Assembly: GCA_026388275.1 (NCBI GenBank)
Contig: JAPLKB010000064.1
Coordinates: forward strand, 57,038 to 121,037
Reading direction: 5' to 3'
From: Pseudomonadota bacterium
GTDB lineage: Bacteria; Desulfobacterota; Syntrophorhabdia; Syntrophorhabdales; Syntrophorhabdaceae
Length of the DNA: 64,000 nucleotides
The notes under the pieces were generated by a model. The model did not search any database and was not told the DNA's origin. It saw only the letters and a program-made list of their open reading frames with translations. The position numbers and the translations under genes were made by a program. Numbering within the stretch: position 1 is the stretch's first letter; each line of letters begins with the position of its first letter. Positions 36,793-45,161 of this stretch are shown in pieces.

Positions 36793-37230
36793 ATGAAAGG
36801 TAAGATCATTTCAGTAAATATCAGTGACAAAAAGGGCGAGAAGAAACATGCAATAGGGAAGTGCATGTTGATAAAAGATAGGGGGCTTGAGAATGACGCA
36901 CATGCAGGTTTTATGCACAGACAAGTAAGCCTCCTGGCAAAGGAGAGTATTCAGAAGATAAAGGACATGGGAGTCGATGTGGATTGCGGAGATTTTGCTG
37001 AAAACCTGACCACTGAAGGCATAGAACTTTTTACGCTACCCATAGGCACAAAATTTAAAGTCGGAGACGGAATTATTTTAAGGGTCACACAAATAGGTAA
37101 GGAATGCCATGCCAGGTGCGCTATTTTCCAGCAAGTCGGTGATTGCGTAATGCCAAGAGAAGGTATTTTTACCGAGGTGCTCACTGAGGGTGAAATCAAA
37201 ACAGGAGATGAAATCGAGGTAATGCAATGA
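36793..37230 (+). CDS. MOSC-domain protein
   Basis: 145 residues, essentially one MOSC domain: GLENDAHAGFMHRQVSLLAKESI, NLTTEGIELFTLPIGTKFKVG, then GKECHARCAIFQQVGDCVMPREGIFTEVL. It contains conserved Cys residues used by MOSC proteins to handle sulfurated molybdenum cofactor. It overlaps mogA by four bases. Single-domain MOSC proteins beside moaC/mogA are common in anaerobes. A role in cofactor sulfuration or carriage is inferred. Confidence 0.88.
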   Translation: MKGKIISVNISDKKGEKKHAIGKCMLIKDRGLENDAHAGFMHRQVSLLAKESIQKIKDMGVDVDCGDFAENLTTEGIELFTLPIGTKFKVGDGIILRVTQIGKECHARCAIFQQVGDCVMPREGIFTEVLTEGEIKTGDEIEVMQ

Positions 37231-37715
37231 AATATAGTGTTGTAATTATTACATGCAGTGATAAGGGCTCCGTAGGTGAACGTGTAGACAAAAGTGGACC
37301 TGCAATAGCTGAAATGCTTAAAGATTCTTATAATGTAACCGATATTCTTATCGTACCGGATGAAACAGATATTATTGCTGATACGATAAAGAAGCTGATT
37401 GATGAACAAAAGATAGACCTTGTTGTTACAACCGGCGGTACAGGTTTGTCAAACAGGGATGTAACTCCTGAAGCCACAAGAATGGTCATTGAAAAAGATT
37501 TGCCCGGTTTCGCTGAAATAATGCGTATTGAGAGCTACAGGATCACCCCTCACGGGATAATATCAAGGGGTATCTGTGGGATAAGGGGCGAGAGTATCAT
37601 CATCAACCTTCCAGGAAGCCCGAAGGCAGCAACTGAATGTCTTTCCTTTGTATCGGTTGCCCTACCTCATGCACTTAATAAGCTTAAAGGAGATAATGCT
37701 GATTGCGGCAGTTAA
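37227..37715 (+). CDS. mogA: Molybdopterin adenylyltransferase MogA/MoaB
   Basis: 162 residues of the MoaB/MogA fold. The motif DLVVTTGGTGLSNRDVTPEATRMVIEKDLPGFAEIMR is the substrate-binding signature. ISRGICGIRGESIIINLPGSPKAATECL is the second conserved block. It adenylylates molybdopterin before metal insertion. It starts in an ATGA overlap with the MOSC gene and converges with the HDOD gene, the two stop codons being one base apart. Confidence 0.92.
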   Translation: MKYSVVIITCSDKGSVGERVDKSGPAIAEMLKDSYNVTDILIVPDETDIIADTIKKLIDEQKIDLVVTTGGTGLSNRDVTPEATRMVIEKDLPGFAEIMRIESYRITPHGIISRGICGIRGESIIINLPGSPKAATECLSFVSVALPHALNKLKGDNADCGS

Positions 37716-37716
37716 T

Positions 37717-38598
37717 TCAATTTTTCAGAATGTTTTCCATCTCTTCGATTTCATTGTCAACATTCTCCAGATCCCAGATGAACTTGACAAAATCTATCTC
37801 TGCGATTGCTGTATCGGCTTTTAAAAGAACATTGAATGCTTCTGTTTCATTCAAAACAACCCCGCTCATATCACCGCCAAAACCAAAATCTTCAATCCTT
37901 GCCAATTGATCCGCCATTGAGCAAACAGCAACAGCTGTTCTGTTTCCCTCCGAAGAATCCATTACAGAATGATGGTGGCTTGCGACGTCAATAAACATAA
38001 ACGGCAGCTTCCACCGTTCCATAATCCAGCCGCCAATTGTCTCGTGAGACTCACCGATAAACTTTTTCTCAGCCTCAATCATCGATATGCATTCGTCACG
38101 GGTTGCCTTAATGACAATCTCATATATTTCATGAACAAATTTATCCAATATTATCTTTCCAACATCATGCAGAAGGCCTGACAGATAAATAGCTCCCTGG
38201 TCTTTTATATTCACCTTATTGCATAGCCTTTTTGCAATTACCGCAGTAGCCACAGAATGTTTCCAGAATTCATCCATATCAAATGTTTGTCCATTTCGGG
38301 ATGGCTTTAATGCTTTATATGTACCACAGGCTATACAAATCATTGTAATCTCTTTGACTCCCAGCATTCTTACCGCATGGTCAATGGACGAAACCTTATA
38401 TGGGAGCCGGTAAAAGGCAGAATTAGCAACCTTCAGCACATTCAGGCTCATTGAAGGATCTTTTGAGATTATTCTTGCTAAAGAGTTGATGTCCGTATTG
38501 TCATCGTCAAGGGCATTTAATAACTCTGCCATTATCGCAGGAATCGGTGGCAATAAGTTAATAGCACCTTCAATTCTTTTTTTTAAATCCTTTATCAT
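37717..38598 (-). CDS. HDOD-domain signalling protein
   Basis: 293 residues. The HDOD core runs from about residue 12 (LPPIPAIMAELLNAL) through IISKDPSMSLNVLKVANSAFYRLPYKVSSIDHAVRMLGVKEI. The HD-like segment YLSGLLHDVGKIILDKF retains His-Asp, and ESHETIGGWIMERWKLP with VASHHH follows. HDOD proteins act in signalling and stress or motility control without a defined enzymatic activity. It stands alone, with the mogA end at its 3' side. Confidence 0.9.
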   Translation of the reverse strand: MIKDLKKRIEGAINLLPPIPAIMAELLNALDDDNTDINSLARIISKDPSMSLNVLKVANSAFYRLPYKVSSIDHAVRMLGVKEITMICIACGTYKALKPSRNGQTFDMDEFWKHSVATAVIAKRLCNKVNIKDQGAIYLSGLLHDVGKIILDKFVHEIYEIVIKATRDECISMIEAEKKFIGESHETIGGWIMERWKLPFMFIDVASHHHSVMDSSEGNRTAVAVCSMADQLARIEDFGFGGDMSGVVLNETEAFNVLLKADTAIAEIDFVKFIWDLENVDNEIEEMENILKN

Positions 38599-38745
38599 AA
38601 TTTTTCTATGTTCCAGACTTAATAATTATATATTTCACCTTTCAGTATAATATCGGATATTTTTACAAAGACTTAAGAATATTGATGAATTGTGTTTAGA
38701 ATTTTTTGTACTTTTCTGTCTGTTAGTGCTTTAGGCCTTTATCCG

Positions 38746-39459
38746 CTATATGCCGAGGAATTGTATTGCAATCCCACAAAGAAAAATGGCAGCACCTGCC
38801 AAAGCATGGCTATATCTTTCAAAACGTTTGAAAGGAAGAAAATTGATACCCCTATATGAAATACCAACAATGCTTAACATAGTCATTATTGTAACTCCAC
38901 CGAATACAAATGTTACTACCATCAGGCCAAAAAAACTGCTCTTGGCTGCAGGATACATCAATATGGGAATAAGCGGCTCACAAGGACCAAAAACAAAGAT
39001 TGTGAAAAGCACCCAGGGTGTGATATTTGTATTATTTTCAACGTTATGAATATGAGTATGTTCCTCAACGTGAACATGCTCATGGATATGTTTGCCGCCG
39101 TCTAAATGAAAATGCACGTGTTTGTGGGGTTTGTTTCTTATAGACCTCCTTAAGCCCCAAACAAAATATACCAACCCGAAGGCAATGAGCGCCCATGCTG
39201 CAAGGTTACCTCGAAACGATTCCACTATTTCCAATCTTGTTACAGCAATACCTAAAACTATGCCTGCCATACCCAATACAACCGAGCTTCCGATATGACC
39301 AATACCGCATAAAAAGGTTATCCACATTGTCTTCATTAAAGACCATTTTCTTGCCTTGGCAATTACTATAAACGGTATATAGTGGTCAGGACCGATCAAC
39401 GTATGGAAAAAACCTATTGAGGCGGCGGTAATTATAAGGATTATCAATTCATGTGACAT
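38746..39459 (-). CDS. Nickel/cobalt-type membrane exporter (UreH/NicO-like)
   Basis: 237 residues with about six membrane helices. An H-x5-D-H motif lies in helix 1 (FFHTLIGPDHYIPF). A His-rich cytoplasmic loop (KHVHFHLDGGKHIHEH, then VHVEEHTHIH) sits between helices 3 and 4 and would bind metal ions. FGPCEPLIPILMYPAA is a conserved intramembrane segment of this family. Transport of nickel or cobalt is the family role; the direction is inferred. Confidence 0.8.
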   Translation of the reverse strand: MSHELIILIITAASIGFFHTLIGPDHYIPFIVIAKARKWSLMKTMWITFLCGIGHIGSSVVLGMAGIVLGIAVTRLEIVESFRGNLAAWALIAFGLVYFVWGLRRSIRNKPHKHVHFHLDGGKHIHEHVHVEEHTHIHNVENNTNITPWVLFTIFVFGPCEPLIPILMYPAAKSSFFGLMVVTFVFGGVTIMTMLSIVGISYRGINFLPFKRFERYSHALAGAAIFLCGIAIQFLGI

Positions 39460-39500
39460 TTTTTTTGCAATTATACACTATTTAGATAAGGAAATATAAT

Positions 39501-39543
39501 AAAAAATTAGCTGCTCCGGATGCTTACGGCGGAGCAGCTAATT
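39501..39543 (-). terminator. Intrinsic terminator after pilU
   Basis: A perfect 14-bp stem (39505-39518 with 39530-39543) with an 11-base loop is followed on the minus strand by a run of six T (39501-39506) and an AT-rich tail. It lies 15 bases beyond the pilU stop codon. Confidence 0.9.
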
Positions 39544-39557
39544 CCCTAAAACATTTT

Positions 39558-40679
39558 TCATTTCTGATCAACCTTCAGTTTAAATGAAGGCTCTTTTTTG
39601 TCAACATCTTCTTTTTCAATACCGGACATTTTTATCTTCAATCTTAAATCGTTAGGACTATCAGCGTTTGCAATAGCATTATTGTAGTCAATCTTTCCTG
39701 CCTTATAAAAGTCCATTATATGCTGGTCAAAGGTCTGCATACCTTCATTATACGCTTCGGCCATCGTCTCTTTTAAAAGACCAACCTCGCCCCTCATAAT
39801 AAGGTCTTTTATCCTCGGGCTGTCGAGCATTATCTCTATAGCTGCAACCCTTTTTCCTTCAACAGTCGGTATCAGCCTTTGAGATATAATAGCCCTCAGG
39901 TTCAATGATAGCTGCATGTGTATCTGAAGATGCCTCTCTATAGGAAAAAAGTTCATGATCCTTTCAATTGCCTGGTTCGCATTGTTTGCATGGAGGGTAC
40001 CAAGGGCAAGGTGGCCTGTTTCTGCAAAGGTAATGGCATCTTCCATGGTTTCCGAATCCCTTATCTCACCGATAAGGATCACATCAGGCGCCTGCCGTAA
40101 GGTATTTTTCAAGGCATTATAAAAGGAAAGGGTATCGAAACCCACCTCCCTCTGGGTAATAACACTCTTTTTGTGATTATGGACATATTCAACCGGGTCC
40201 TCTATGGTGATTATGTGTCCGCGCTGATTGGCATTCCTGTGGTCTATCATTGATGCAAGAGTGGTGGATTTGCCGCTTCCTGTAGCACCGACAACAAGCA
40301 CAAGACCCCTTTTGCTCATCATAATATCTTTGAAGACTGCCGGCAGGCCCATTTCATCGAGACTTTTTATCTCTGTTTTAATCTGTCTGATAACAATACC
40401 GGTGCATCCCCTCTGTCTGAAAATATTGACCCTGAACCTGCCAATATCAGGATAATAAAGTGCAAGATTCTGTTCAAACTCTTGAGCAAACTGGACCTTC
40501 TGTTTTTCATTCATTATAGCAGCTGCTACTCTATCCGTGTCTTCAGGGGTTAAAGGCGGTTCGTCATAAGGTTCTGTGGAGCCCTGAATTCGGAACATAG
40601 CAGGGAGACCCGAAGTAATATATATATCCGAGGCATCCATCTGATTCATATATCTTAAATATTCTAAAATATCGGTCAT
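39558..40679 (-). CDS. pilU: Type IV pilus retraction ATPase PilU
   Basis: 373 residues of the PilT/PilU ATPase family. Walker A reads VVGATGSGKSTTLASMIDHRN, with ITIEDPVEYVH, DVILIGEIRDSETMEDAI (Walker B) and GHLALGTLHANNANQAIERI (His box). The GATGSGKS and MIDHRN forms are PilU-type. It is seven bases downstream of pilT and ends before a terminator. It drives retraction together with PilT in twitching motility. Confidence 0.92.
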   Translation of the reverse strand: MTDILEYLRYMNQMDASDIYITSGLPAMFRIQGSTEPYDEPPLTPEDTDRVAAAIMNEKQKVQFAQEFEQNLALYYPDIGRFRVNIFRQRGCTGIVIRQIKTEIKSLDEMGLPAVFKDIMMSKRGLVLVVGATGSGKSTTLASMIDHRNANQRGHIITIEDPVEYVHNHKKSVITQREVGFDTLSFYNALKNTLRQAPDVILIGEIRDSETMEDAITFAETGHLALGTLHANNANQAIERIMNFFPIERHLQIHMQLSLNLRAIISQRLIPTVEGKRVAAIEIMLDSPRIKDLIMRGEVGLLKETMAEAYNEGMQTFDQHIMDFYKAGKIDYNNAIANADSPNDLRLKIKMSGIEKEDVDKKEPSFKLKVDQK

Positions 40680-40685
40680 AATTCA

Positions 40686-41726
40686 TTACCTCTGCTGCGC
40701 AGATTGAGGCAGATAAAAAGCCACCTCATCTCTTGTAACAATATTTTTTGCAAGCAATTCGGTAACTGAAGCTTCCATTGTCTGCATACCAAGGGCCTTG
40801 CTTGTTTGCATAATGGATGGTATCTGGGCAATCTTACCCTCCCGGATGAGGTTCCTTACAGCAGGATTACCGATCATAATCTCAAAGCCTGCAACCCTGC
40901 CCTTTCTATCTTTTCGCCTGAACAATGCCTGTGTTATAACTGCTTGTATGGACTCGGAAAACATTGATCTAACCTGTGCCTGCTGAGCCGCAGGAAAAAC
41001 GTCTATAACCCTGTCAACTGTTTTCGGTGCTCCGCTTGTATGCAATGTTCCAAAAACAAGGTGTCCTGTCTCTGCAGCGGTAAGTGCAAGGGAAATGGTC
41101 TCCAAATCCCTCAATTCGCCAACAAGAATCACATCAGGATCTTCACGAAGAGCACTCCTCAATGCATTGGAAAAACTTTTTGTATGAGGTCCAAGTTCGC
41201 GTTGATTAACAAGGCAGCCCTTCGATTGATGGACAAACTCGATCGGATCTTCGACAGTCAGTATATGTCCCTTTTCTTCCCGGTTTATTAAGTCAACCAT
41301 TGCCGCAAGGGTCGTGGACTTGCCACTACCGGTCGGGCCTGTAACAAGGACAAGCCCTTTTTCCAATCTGGAAATATCCATAAAAACCTTGGGTAGGTTC
41401 AATTCTTCGAAGGTAGGTATCTTTGTTGGAATTGTTCTGAAAACAGCAGCATCGCCTCTCTGCTGTTTAAAAACATTCACTCTGAACCTTGCAATATCGC
41501 CAAGAGCAAAAGAAAAATCCAGTTCAAGATTCTCCTCAAAAACCTTTCTCTGCTGATCGTTCAGAATATCATATATCATGTTATGGACTTCATCCTTGTC
41601 CATGGGCGGCACCTCAATCTTCATCATATCCCCGTTTATCCTCACAACAGGAGGCTCGCCGGAACTGACATGCAGGTCAGAACCTTTATTGTCAACCATA
41701 AAAATCAATAATTCAGATACATCCAT
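40686..41726 (-). CDS. pilT: Type IV pilus retraction ATPase PilT
   Basis: 346 residues. Walker A is VTGPTGSGKSTTLAAMVDL; the Asp box ILTVEDPIEFVH, Walker B VILVGELRDLETISLAL and His box GHLVFGTLHTSGAPKTVDR are intact. The C-terminal PAVRNLIREGKI matches the AIRNLIRE retraction motif of PilT. The N-terminus carries the PAS-like SDLHVSSGEPPVVRING. Ten bases separate it from scpB. The pilT-pilU pair implies type IV pili made elsewhere. Confidence 0.93.
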   Translation of the reverse strand: MDVSELLIFMVDNKGSDLHVSSGEPPVVRINGDMMKIEVPPMDKDEVHNMIYDILNDQQRKVFEENLELDFSFALGDIARFRVNVFKQQRGDAAVFRTIPTKIPTFEELNLPKVFMDISRLEKGLVLVTGPTGSGKSTTLAAMVDLINREEKGHILTVEDPIEFVHQSKGCLVNQRELGPHTKSFSNALRSALREDPDVILVGELRDLETISLALTAAETGHLVFGTLHTSGAPKTVDRVIDVFPAAQQAQVRSMFSESIQAVITQALFRRKDRKGRVAGFEIMIGNPAVRNLIREGKIAQIPSIMQTSKALGMQTMEASVTELLAKNIVTRDEVAFYLPQSAQQR

Positions 41727-41736
41727 AATTACCCTC

Positions 41737-42255
41737 CTATTTTTCTAATACTTCCAACTCTTTTATTGTCGGTAAATCTTCTAAACACATTAGTCCATAT
41801 ACTTCAAGAAATCTGTTCGTTGTTCTGAAAACAATAGGTTTTCCGATCTCTTCGTTTCTTCCTGCAATTTCGATAAATTTTCTTTCAAGCAGTTGCTTAA
41901 TGGCACGCGATGAGTCTACCCCCCTTAAAGCATCCACCTCCCTTTTTGTTATAGGCTGTCTGTAAGCAATAATTGCAAGCGCTTCAAGTACAGATTTCGT
42001 TAATTCAACATCTTTTTCTTTTACAAACCTTTTTACCCATTCTTTAAAATCTATTTTCGTTCTCATCTGGTAGCCGCCTGATACTTCGACTATCTCTATT
42101 GCCCTTTCCGAGTAGTTGTATTCAGACATCAGTTCTTTAACAGTCCCTTCAATATCTGCCATAGAACAGCTTTCAAGCCTCTTATTGAGCCCTTTCAGCG
42201 TTACAGGTTTACCGGACACAAAAAGAACCGCTTCTATAATCCTCTTGAGTTCCAT
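41737..42255 (-). CDS. scpB: Segregation and condensation protein ScpB
   Basis: 172 residues with two winged-helix domains. Recognisable segments are IIEAVLFVSGKPVTLKGLNKRL, YQMRTKIDFKEWVKRF, LTKSVLEALAIIAYRQPITKREVDALRGVDSSRAIKQLLERKFIEIAGR and PIVFRTTNRFLEVYGL. ScpB binds ScpA and SMC to form the condensin complex. scpA is not next to it here. It overlaps the 3' end of miaA by 22 bases. Confidence 0.93.
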   Translation of the reverse strand: MELKRIIEAVLFVSGKPVTLKGLNKRLESCSMADIEGTVKELMSEYNYSERAIEIVEVSGGYQMRTKIDFKEWVKRFVKEKDVELTKSVLEALAIIAYRQPITKREVDALRGVDSSRAIKQLLERKFIEIAGRNEEIGKPIVFRTTNRFLEVYGLMCLEDLPTIKELEVLEK

Positions 42256-43172
42256 CCTTTCAAAAACTCCGAAACAGTTGTTTTTATAATACCAATACCT
42301 TCAGGATACTCGTGCCAGACAACATCTTTTTCTTTGGAGAACCACGTCATTTGCCTTTTTGCATAGTGTCGTGTATGCATTTTTATATCTTTTACCATAT
42401 CTTCCAGGCTAATTAAACCTTTAATATAAAGGAGTATCTCTCTGTATCCGATGCTTGTAAAAGGCTTCAGTTCCTCCTTATATCCCAGGGAAAGAATATG
42501 TCTCACCTCATCTACCCAGCCTGCAATCAGCATATCATCCACCCTTTTATTTATTCTCGGATATAATTCATCCCTTTCTCTTCTTAATCCAAGTTTCAGA
42601 ACTTCATAATGACTCTCCCTGAAACCATGGATACTCGACCATTCAGACATGCGCAGCCCTGTGGATTTAAATATTTCCATTGCCCTGACTGCTCTTAACT
42701 TGTCCCTGAAACTTATTTTAAGAGCATATTCAAGGTCTGTCTCCTTAAGTTTATCATAAAACTTCAAAGGATCTTCGGCGTATTCTCTTTGCAGGGCATC
42801 CCTTAAACCTGCATCTTTCGGGGCAACAAAGAGTCCGTACACCAAAGCCCTAAGATACAGACCTGTCCCGCCGACAATGATAGGGATCATATTTCGGCTG
42901 CAAATGTCGTTTATACAGGCATCCGCCCTTTCTTTGAACAGAGCTGCGTTAAATTCTTCATATGGCTCAACAACGTCAATTAAGTGATGGGGAATTATTT
43001 TACGTTCCGCCATGTCCGGTTTGGCAGTGCCTATGTTAAAGTGTCTGTATACCTGCATGGAATCGGCGTTGACAATCTCGCCGCCAAAAGTCTCAGCAAG
43101 GTACATTGACAGATCGGATTTGCCGGTGCATGTCGGTCCGACAACAGTAATAACTTTTTTCATGTTATTCAT
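42234..43172 (-). CDS. miaA: tRNA dimethylallyltransferase MiaA
   Basis: 312 residues. The P-loop is VVGPTCTGKSDLSMYLAE; then EIVNADSMQVYRHFNIGTAKP, HHLIDVVEPYEEFNAALF and PIIVGGTGLYLRALVYGL, all conserved in MiaA. The C-terminal TRHYAKRQMTWFSKEKDVVWH is the tRNA-binding end. It prenylates A37 of tRNAs reading UNN codons. It is the first gene of the miaA-scpB-pilT-pilU run. Confidence 0.94.
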   Translation of the reverse strand: MNNMKKVITVVGPTCTGKSDLSMYLAETFGGEIVNADSMQVYRHFNIGTAKPDMAERKIIPHHLIDVVEPYEEFNAALFKERADACINDICSRNMIPIIVGGTGLYLRALVYGLFVAPKDAGLRDALQREYAEDPLKFYDKLKETDLEYALKISFRDKLRAVRAMEIFKSTGLRMSEWSSIHGFRESHYEVLKLGLRRERDELYPRINKRVDDMLIAGWVDEVRHILSLGYKEELKPFTSIGYREILLYIKGLISLEDMVKDIKMHTRHYAKRQMTWFSKEKDVVWHEYPEGIGIIKTTVSEFLKGWNSRGL

Positions 43173-43262
43173 TTAATCCATTGTTCATACAGTAATTTAT
43201 TGCCCCGCCGGGTCAATACCCCTAAGCTTGCTTCGAAATGGTTCCATATTCTTGTCTTTGAT

Positions 43263-43285
43263 ACCCCGTCCGTTTACGGCGGGGT
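43263..43285. repeat. GC-rich hairpin upstream of miaA
   Basis: ACCCCG-t-CCG pairs with CGG-CGGGGT across a four-base loop (9 bp, one bulge). The TCCGTTTACGG core resembles the core of the 39-base repeat at 33538 and 44052. A related CCCCGCCGGG lies near 43203. It stands in the 187-base gap between the small HTH gene and miaA. Confidence 0.5.
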
Positions 43286-43359
43286 GATTCATTTCGTAGT
43301 TTACAATTAAACTTATTCACTTTCGCAGAACTGCTGTGTGATGTACATTTTGTCTTTCC

Positions 43360-43557
43360 TTATATGCTATTTCCTGTCAAATAATAACCGCCGGTCTTCT
43401 TGCTCCCTCTTAACTCTATTTTGCCGTCGCCACGCAGCTTTTTTATCAAGCTTCCAGCTTTTCCCGGTGATATATTTGAACCATTTGCGATTTGTACAAT
43501 ATGTTTGCCAGGGTTGCTTTTTACATAAGCAAGCAAGGAATTCATTTCCTCATTCAT
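43360..43557 (-). CDS. Small winged-helix protein
   Basis: The ATG at 43557 follows GGAGG by eight bases, giving 65 residues (MNEEMNSLLAYVKSNPGKHI). A longer 78-residue form lacks such a site. The sequence IVQIANGSNISPGKAGSLIKKLRGDGKIELRGSKKTGGYYL has the pattern of a winged helix with a recognition helix and a wing. No family is named. It stands alone beside repeat-rich DNA and IS debris, so it may be accessory. Confidence 0.65.
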   Translation of the reverse strand: MNEEMNSLLAYVKSNPGKHIVQIANGSNISPGKAGSLIKKLRGDGKIELRGSKKTGGYYLTGNSI

Positions 43558-43908
43558 TTCAGCACCCTCCGAAGCGGTCTCAGTCAAAACCGCCAAATAT
43601 CTATGGAAAACAACTAAATAAAACCGCTCAAGTTCTCAATAATCCTGAATACTTTCTTTGATATATCTGCTTAACCTGCTAACATTATACATACCAGGAA
43701 CAAAATTAGGCTCCATGCCGTATAAGCCTTAAGTAGTGTCATGAACCTCCTGCATTTCCAACTTCATCAACATAGCAATATCTGGTCGTTCCGTCAGCCA
43801 TGGTGATAATTCTCCAGGTAATGGATACCCTCTCGTACTGCTTGCCCGAAGATTCTATTTTCATTTATATGTAAATGGTGATCTTCTCCCATTTTCACGG
43901 ACATACAG

Positions 43909-43956
43909 TTAAGCTACCATATGTTTCCTCTCATATTCCAGTGGAGATAAATAATT
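43909..43956 (-). pseudogene. IS3-family transposase C-terminal remnant
   Basis: The frame NYLSPLEYERKHMVA-stop is the typical last 15 residues of IS3-family OrfB transposases (Y-L-S-P-x-E-Y-E-R). It is blocked upstream by a stop at 43957-43959. The DNA just after the stop (TGTCCGTGAAAATGGGAGAAG on the minus strand) looks like an IS3 terminal end. The rest of the element is gone. Confidence 0.6.
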
Positions 43957-44030
43957 TTAATACCGTTGCATAAGCAAAAGTCTTAAGCCGAACGCGAGCA
44001 TAAACCAGCCCGCACTGTGGGCAAGAGGGG

Positions 44031-44065
44031 GAGGCTCCGCGAGCTTTGCTTGTGGAGGGGGCGAC
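44031..44065. repeat. 35-base direct repeat, copy 1
   Basis: The segment from GAGGCTCCGC to GGGGCGAC recurs at 44141-44175 with one mismatch, exactly 110 bases downstream. Copy 1 runs into the 39-base dispersed repeat (44052-44090). Confidence 0.8.
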
Positions 44066-44090
44066 TGGGTATCCGTTTACAGGTATCCCG
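44052..44090. repeat. 39-base dispersed repeat, copy B
   Basis: Same unit as at 33538-33576, with about eight substitutions and no gaps. The conserved parts are GTGGAGGGG, CGAC, GGGTA and CCGTTT. The paired hairpin of copy A is partly lost here. Confidence 0.6.
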
Positions 44091-44140
44091 GTATGTATAG
44101 CGTCAATGTGATAAATAGCTCACATGGTGAGCGAGGAGGG

Positions 44141-44175
44141 GAGGCTCCGCGAGCTTTGCTTGTGGATGGGGCGAC
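44141..44175. repeat. 35-base direct repeat, copy 2
   Basis: 34 of 35 bases match copy 1 at 44031-44065. After GGGGCGAC the sequence diverges to GTAAGCCCC, so it lacks the 39-base extension. Confidence 0.8.
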
Positions 44176-44264
44176 GTAAGCCCCAGTAATTGAAGCCGCC
44201 TTAAGCATAATGAACGTGTTTGCCGGGGATAACCCGACATCGTTGCCAATGATATATCCCAGGA

Positions 44265-45161
44265 TTATATAATTGAAGGCGGACTGGTATTACGCAGGGT
44301 GTGACATGCTTCTGCCAGCTCCCTGAAAAATGATTGAAAATCTTCCGATTCTTCATGAGACTTCCGACTAACTTCCTGCAGGAAGTTAGTCAGTAACAAA
44401 TCGCCCCGAAAGGGCGTGTGTTGTTGACAAATGCCTTCCCATCTCTTCACGAGCGCACTGCCTACCACAAAACCGTCTACACATCCCGCATATTCATGTA
44501 TAATATCAGGCCCGGATATTCCAAAACCAAGTACCAGGGGCAGCTTGATTTTACTTTTAATCTCGTCAATCTTATCTTTTAATCCTTCCGGCAGTGCACT
44601 TCTCTCGCCGGTGACTCCTGTAACAGAGACAAAATATATAAAACCTCTTGCTATATTATTAATCACCTGTATACGCTTTTTATCCGTTACAGGAGTTGCA
44701 AGAAATATTGAAAAAACCCCTTCCTTCCAGAGCAGCTCGACAAAGGGTTTTGCCTCTTCAGGCGGGAGGTCAACTGTAAGCACAGCATCAACACCTGCTG
44801 TTCCTGCGTCCTTTGCAAATGTCTCAATCCCGTAGGCATAGAAAGGATTAAAATACCCCATAAGTACTATCGGCACCGAATAGCGGGCCTTGAAATCACT
44901 TACTAACTGAAGAACTTTTCTTAAAGTGGTTCCGCTTTTAAGGGCCCTTTCCATAGCTCTCTGAATTACAGTCCCGTCCGCCATGGGATCGGAAAAGGGA
45001 ACACCAAGTTCAATGATGTCTGCACCGTTTTCTGCAAGCATCGCCAGTAATTCCATGGTTTTAGCAAGATCAGGATCACCTGTGGTAATGTATGGAATAA
45101 ACACTTTTTTGCCGGTTATTTTAAGTTCTTCAAATACTTTCGTTATTTTATTGTTAGTCAT
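44265..45161 (-). CDS. trpA: Tryptophan synthase alpha subunit (with C-terminal insertion)
   Basis: 298 residues; typical TrpA is about 265-270. Hallmarks are [40 protein letters not shown] (catalytic Glu), [26 protein letters not shown] and [11 protein letters not shown]. After [14 protein letters not shown] an extra stretch of about 25-30 residues ([20 protein letters not shown]...) precedes the normal C-terminal helix. It is encoded by a perfect palindrome and a GC hairpin, so it looks like an in-frame insertion. The alpha subunit cleaves indoleglycerol phosphate. It is the last gene of the supraoperon and overlaps trpB by four bases. Confidence 0.92.
   Translation of the reverse strand: MTNNKITKVFEELKITGKKVFIPYITTGDPDLAKTMELLAMLAENGADIIELGVPFSDPMADGTVIQRAMERALKSGTTLRKVLQLVSDFKARYSVPIVLMGYFNPFYAYGIETFAKDAGTAGVDAVLTVDLPPEEAKPFVELLWKEGVFSIFLATPVTDKKRIQVINNIARGFIYFVSVTGVTGERSALPEGLKDKIDEIKSKIKLPLVLGFGISGPDIIHEYAGCVDGFVVGSALVKRWEGICQQHTPFRGDLLLTNFLQEVSRKSHEESEDFQSFFRELAEACHTLRNTSPPSII
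44366..44391. repeat. 26-base perfect palindrome inside trpA
   Basis: GACTAACTTCCTG (44366-44378) is followed directly by its reverse complement CAGGAAGTTAGTC (44379-44391). A second hairpin, CGCCC-CGAAA-GGGCG, lies at 44402-44416. Both encode the extra residues near the TrpA C-terminus. Confidence 0.9.

Larger units (their letters stand above)
43558..44264. other. Accessory intergenic region with IS debris and repeats
   Basis: No complete gene is supported. On the minus strand an IS3-type transposase tail (43909-43956) and its adjoining end-like DNA (about 43885-43911) are followed by an open frame of 41 codons (43739-43864, MKIESSGKQYERVSITWRII...) that lacks a ribosome site. The right half (43981-44264) holds two copies of a GC-rich repeat. 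Confidence 0.6.

Noticed and set aside
43981..44200. CRISPR array
   Set aside because: Only two copies of the 35-base unit, spaced by 75 bases that include other repeat sequence; no cas genes.
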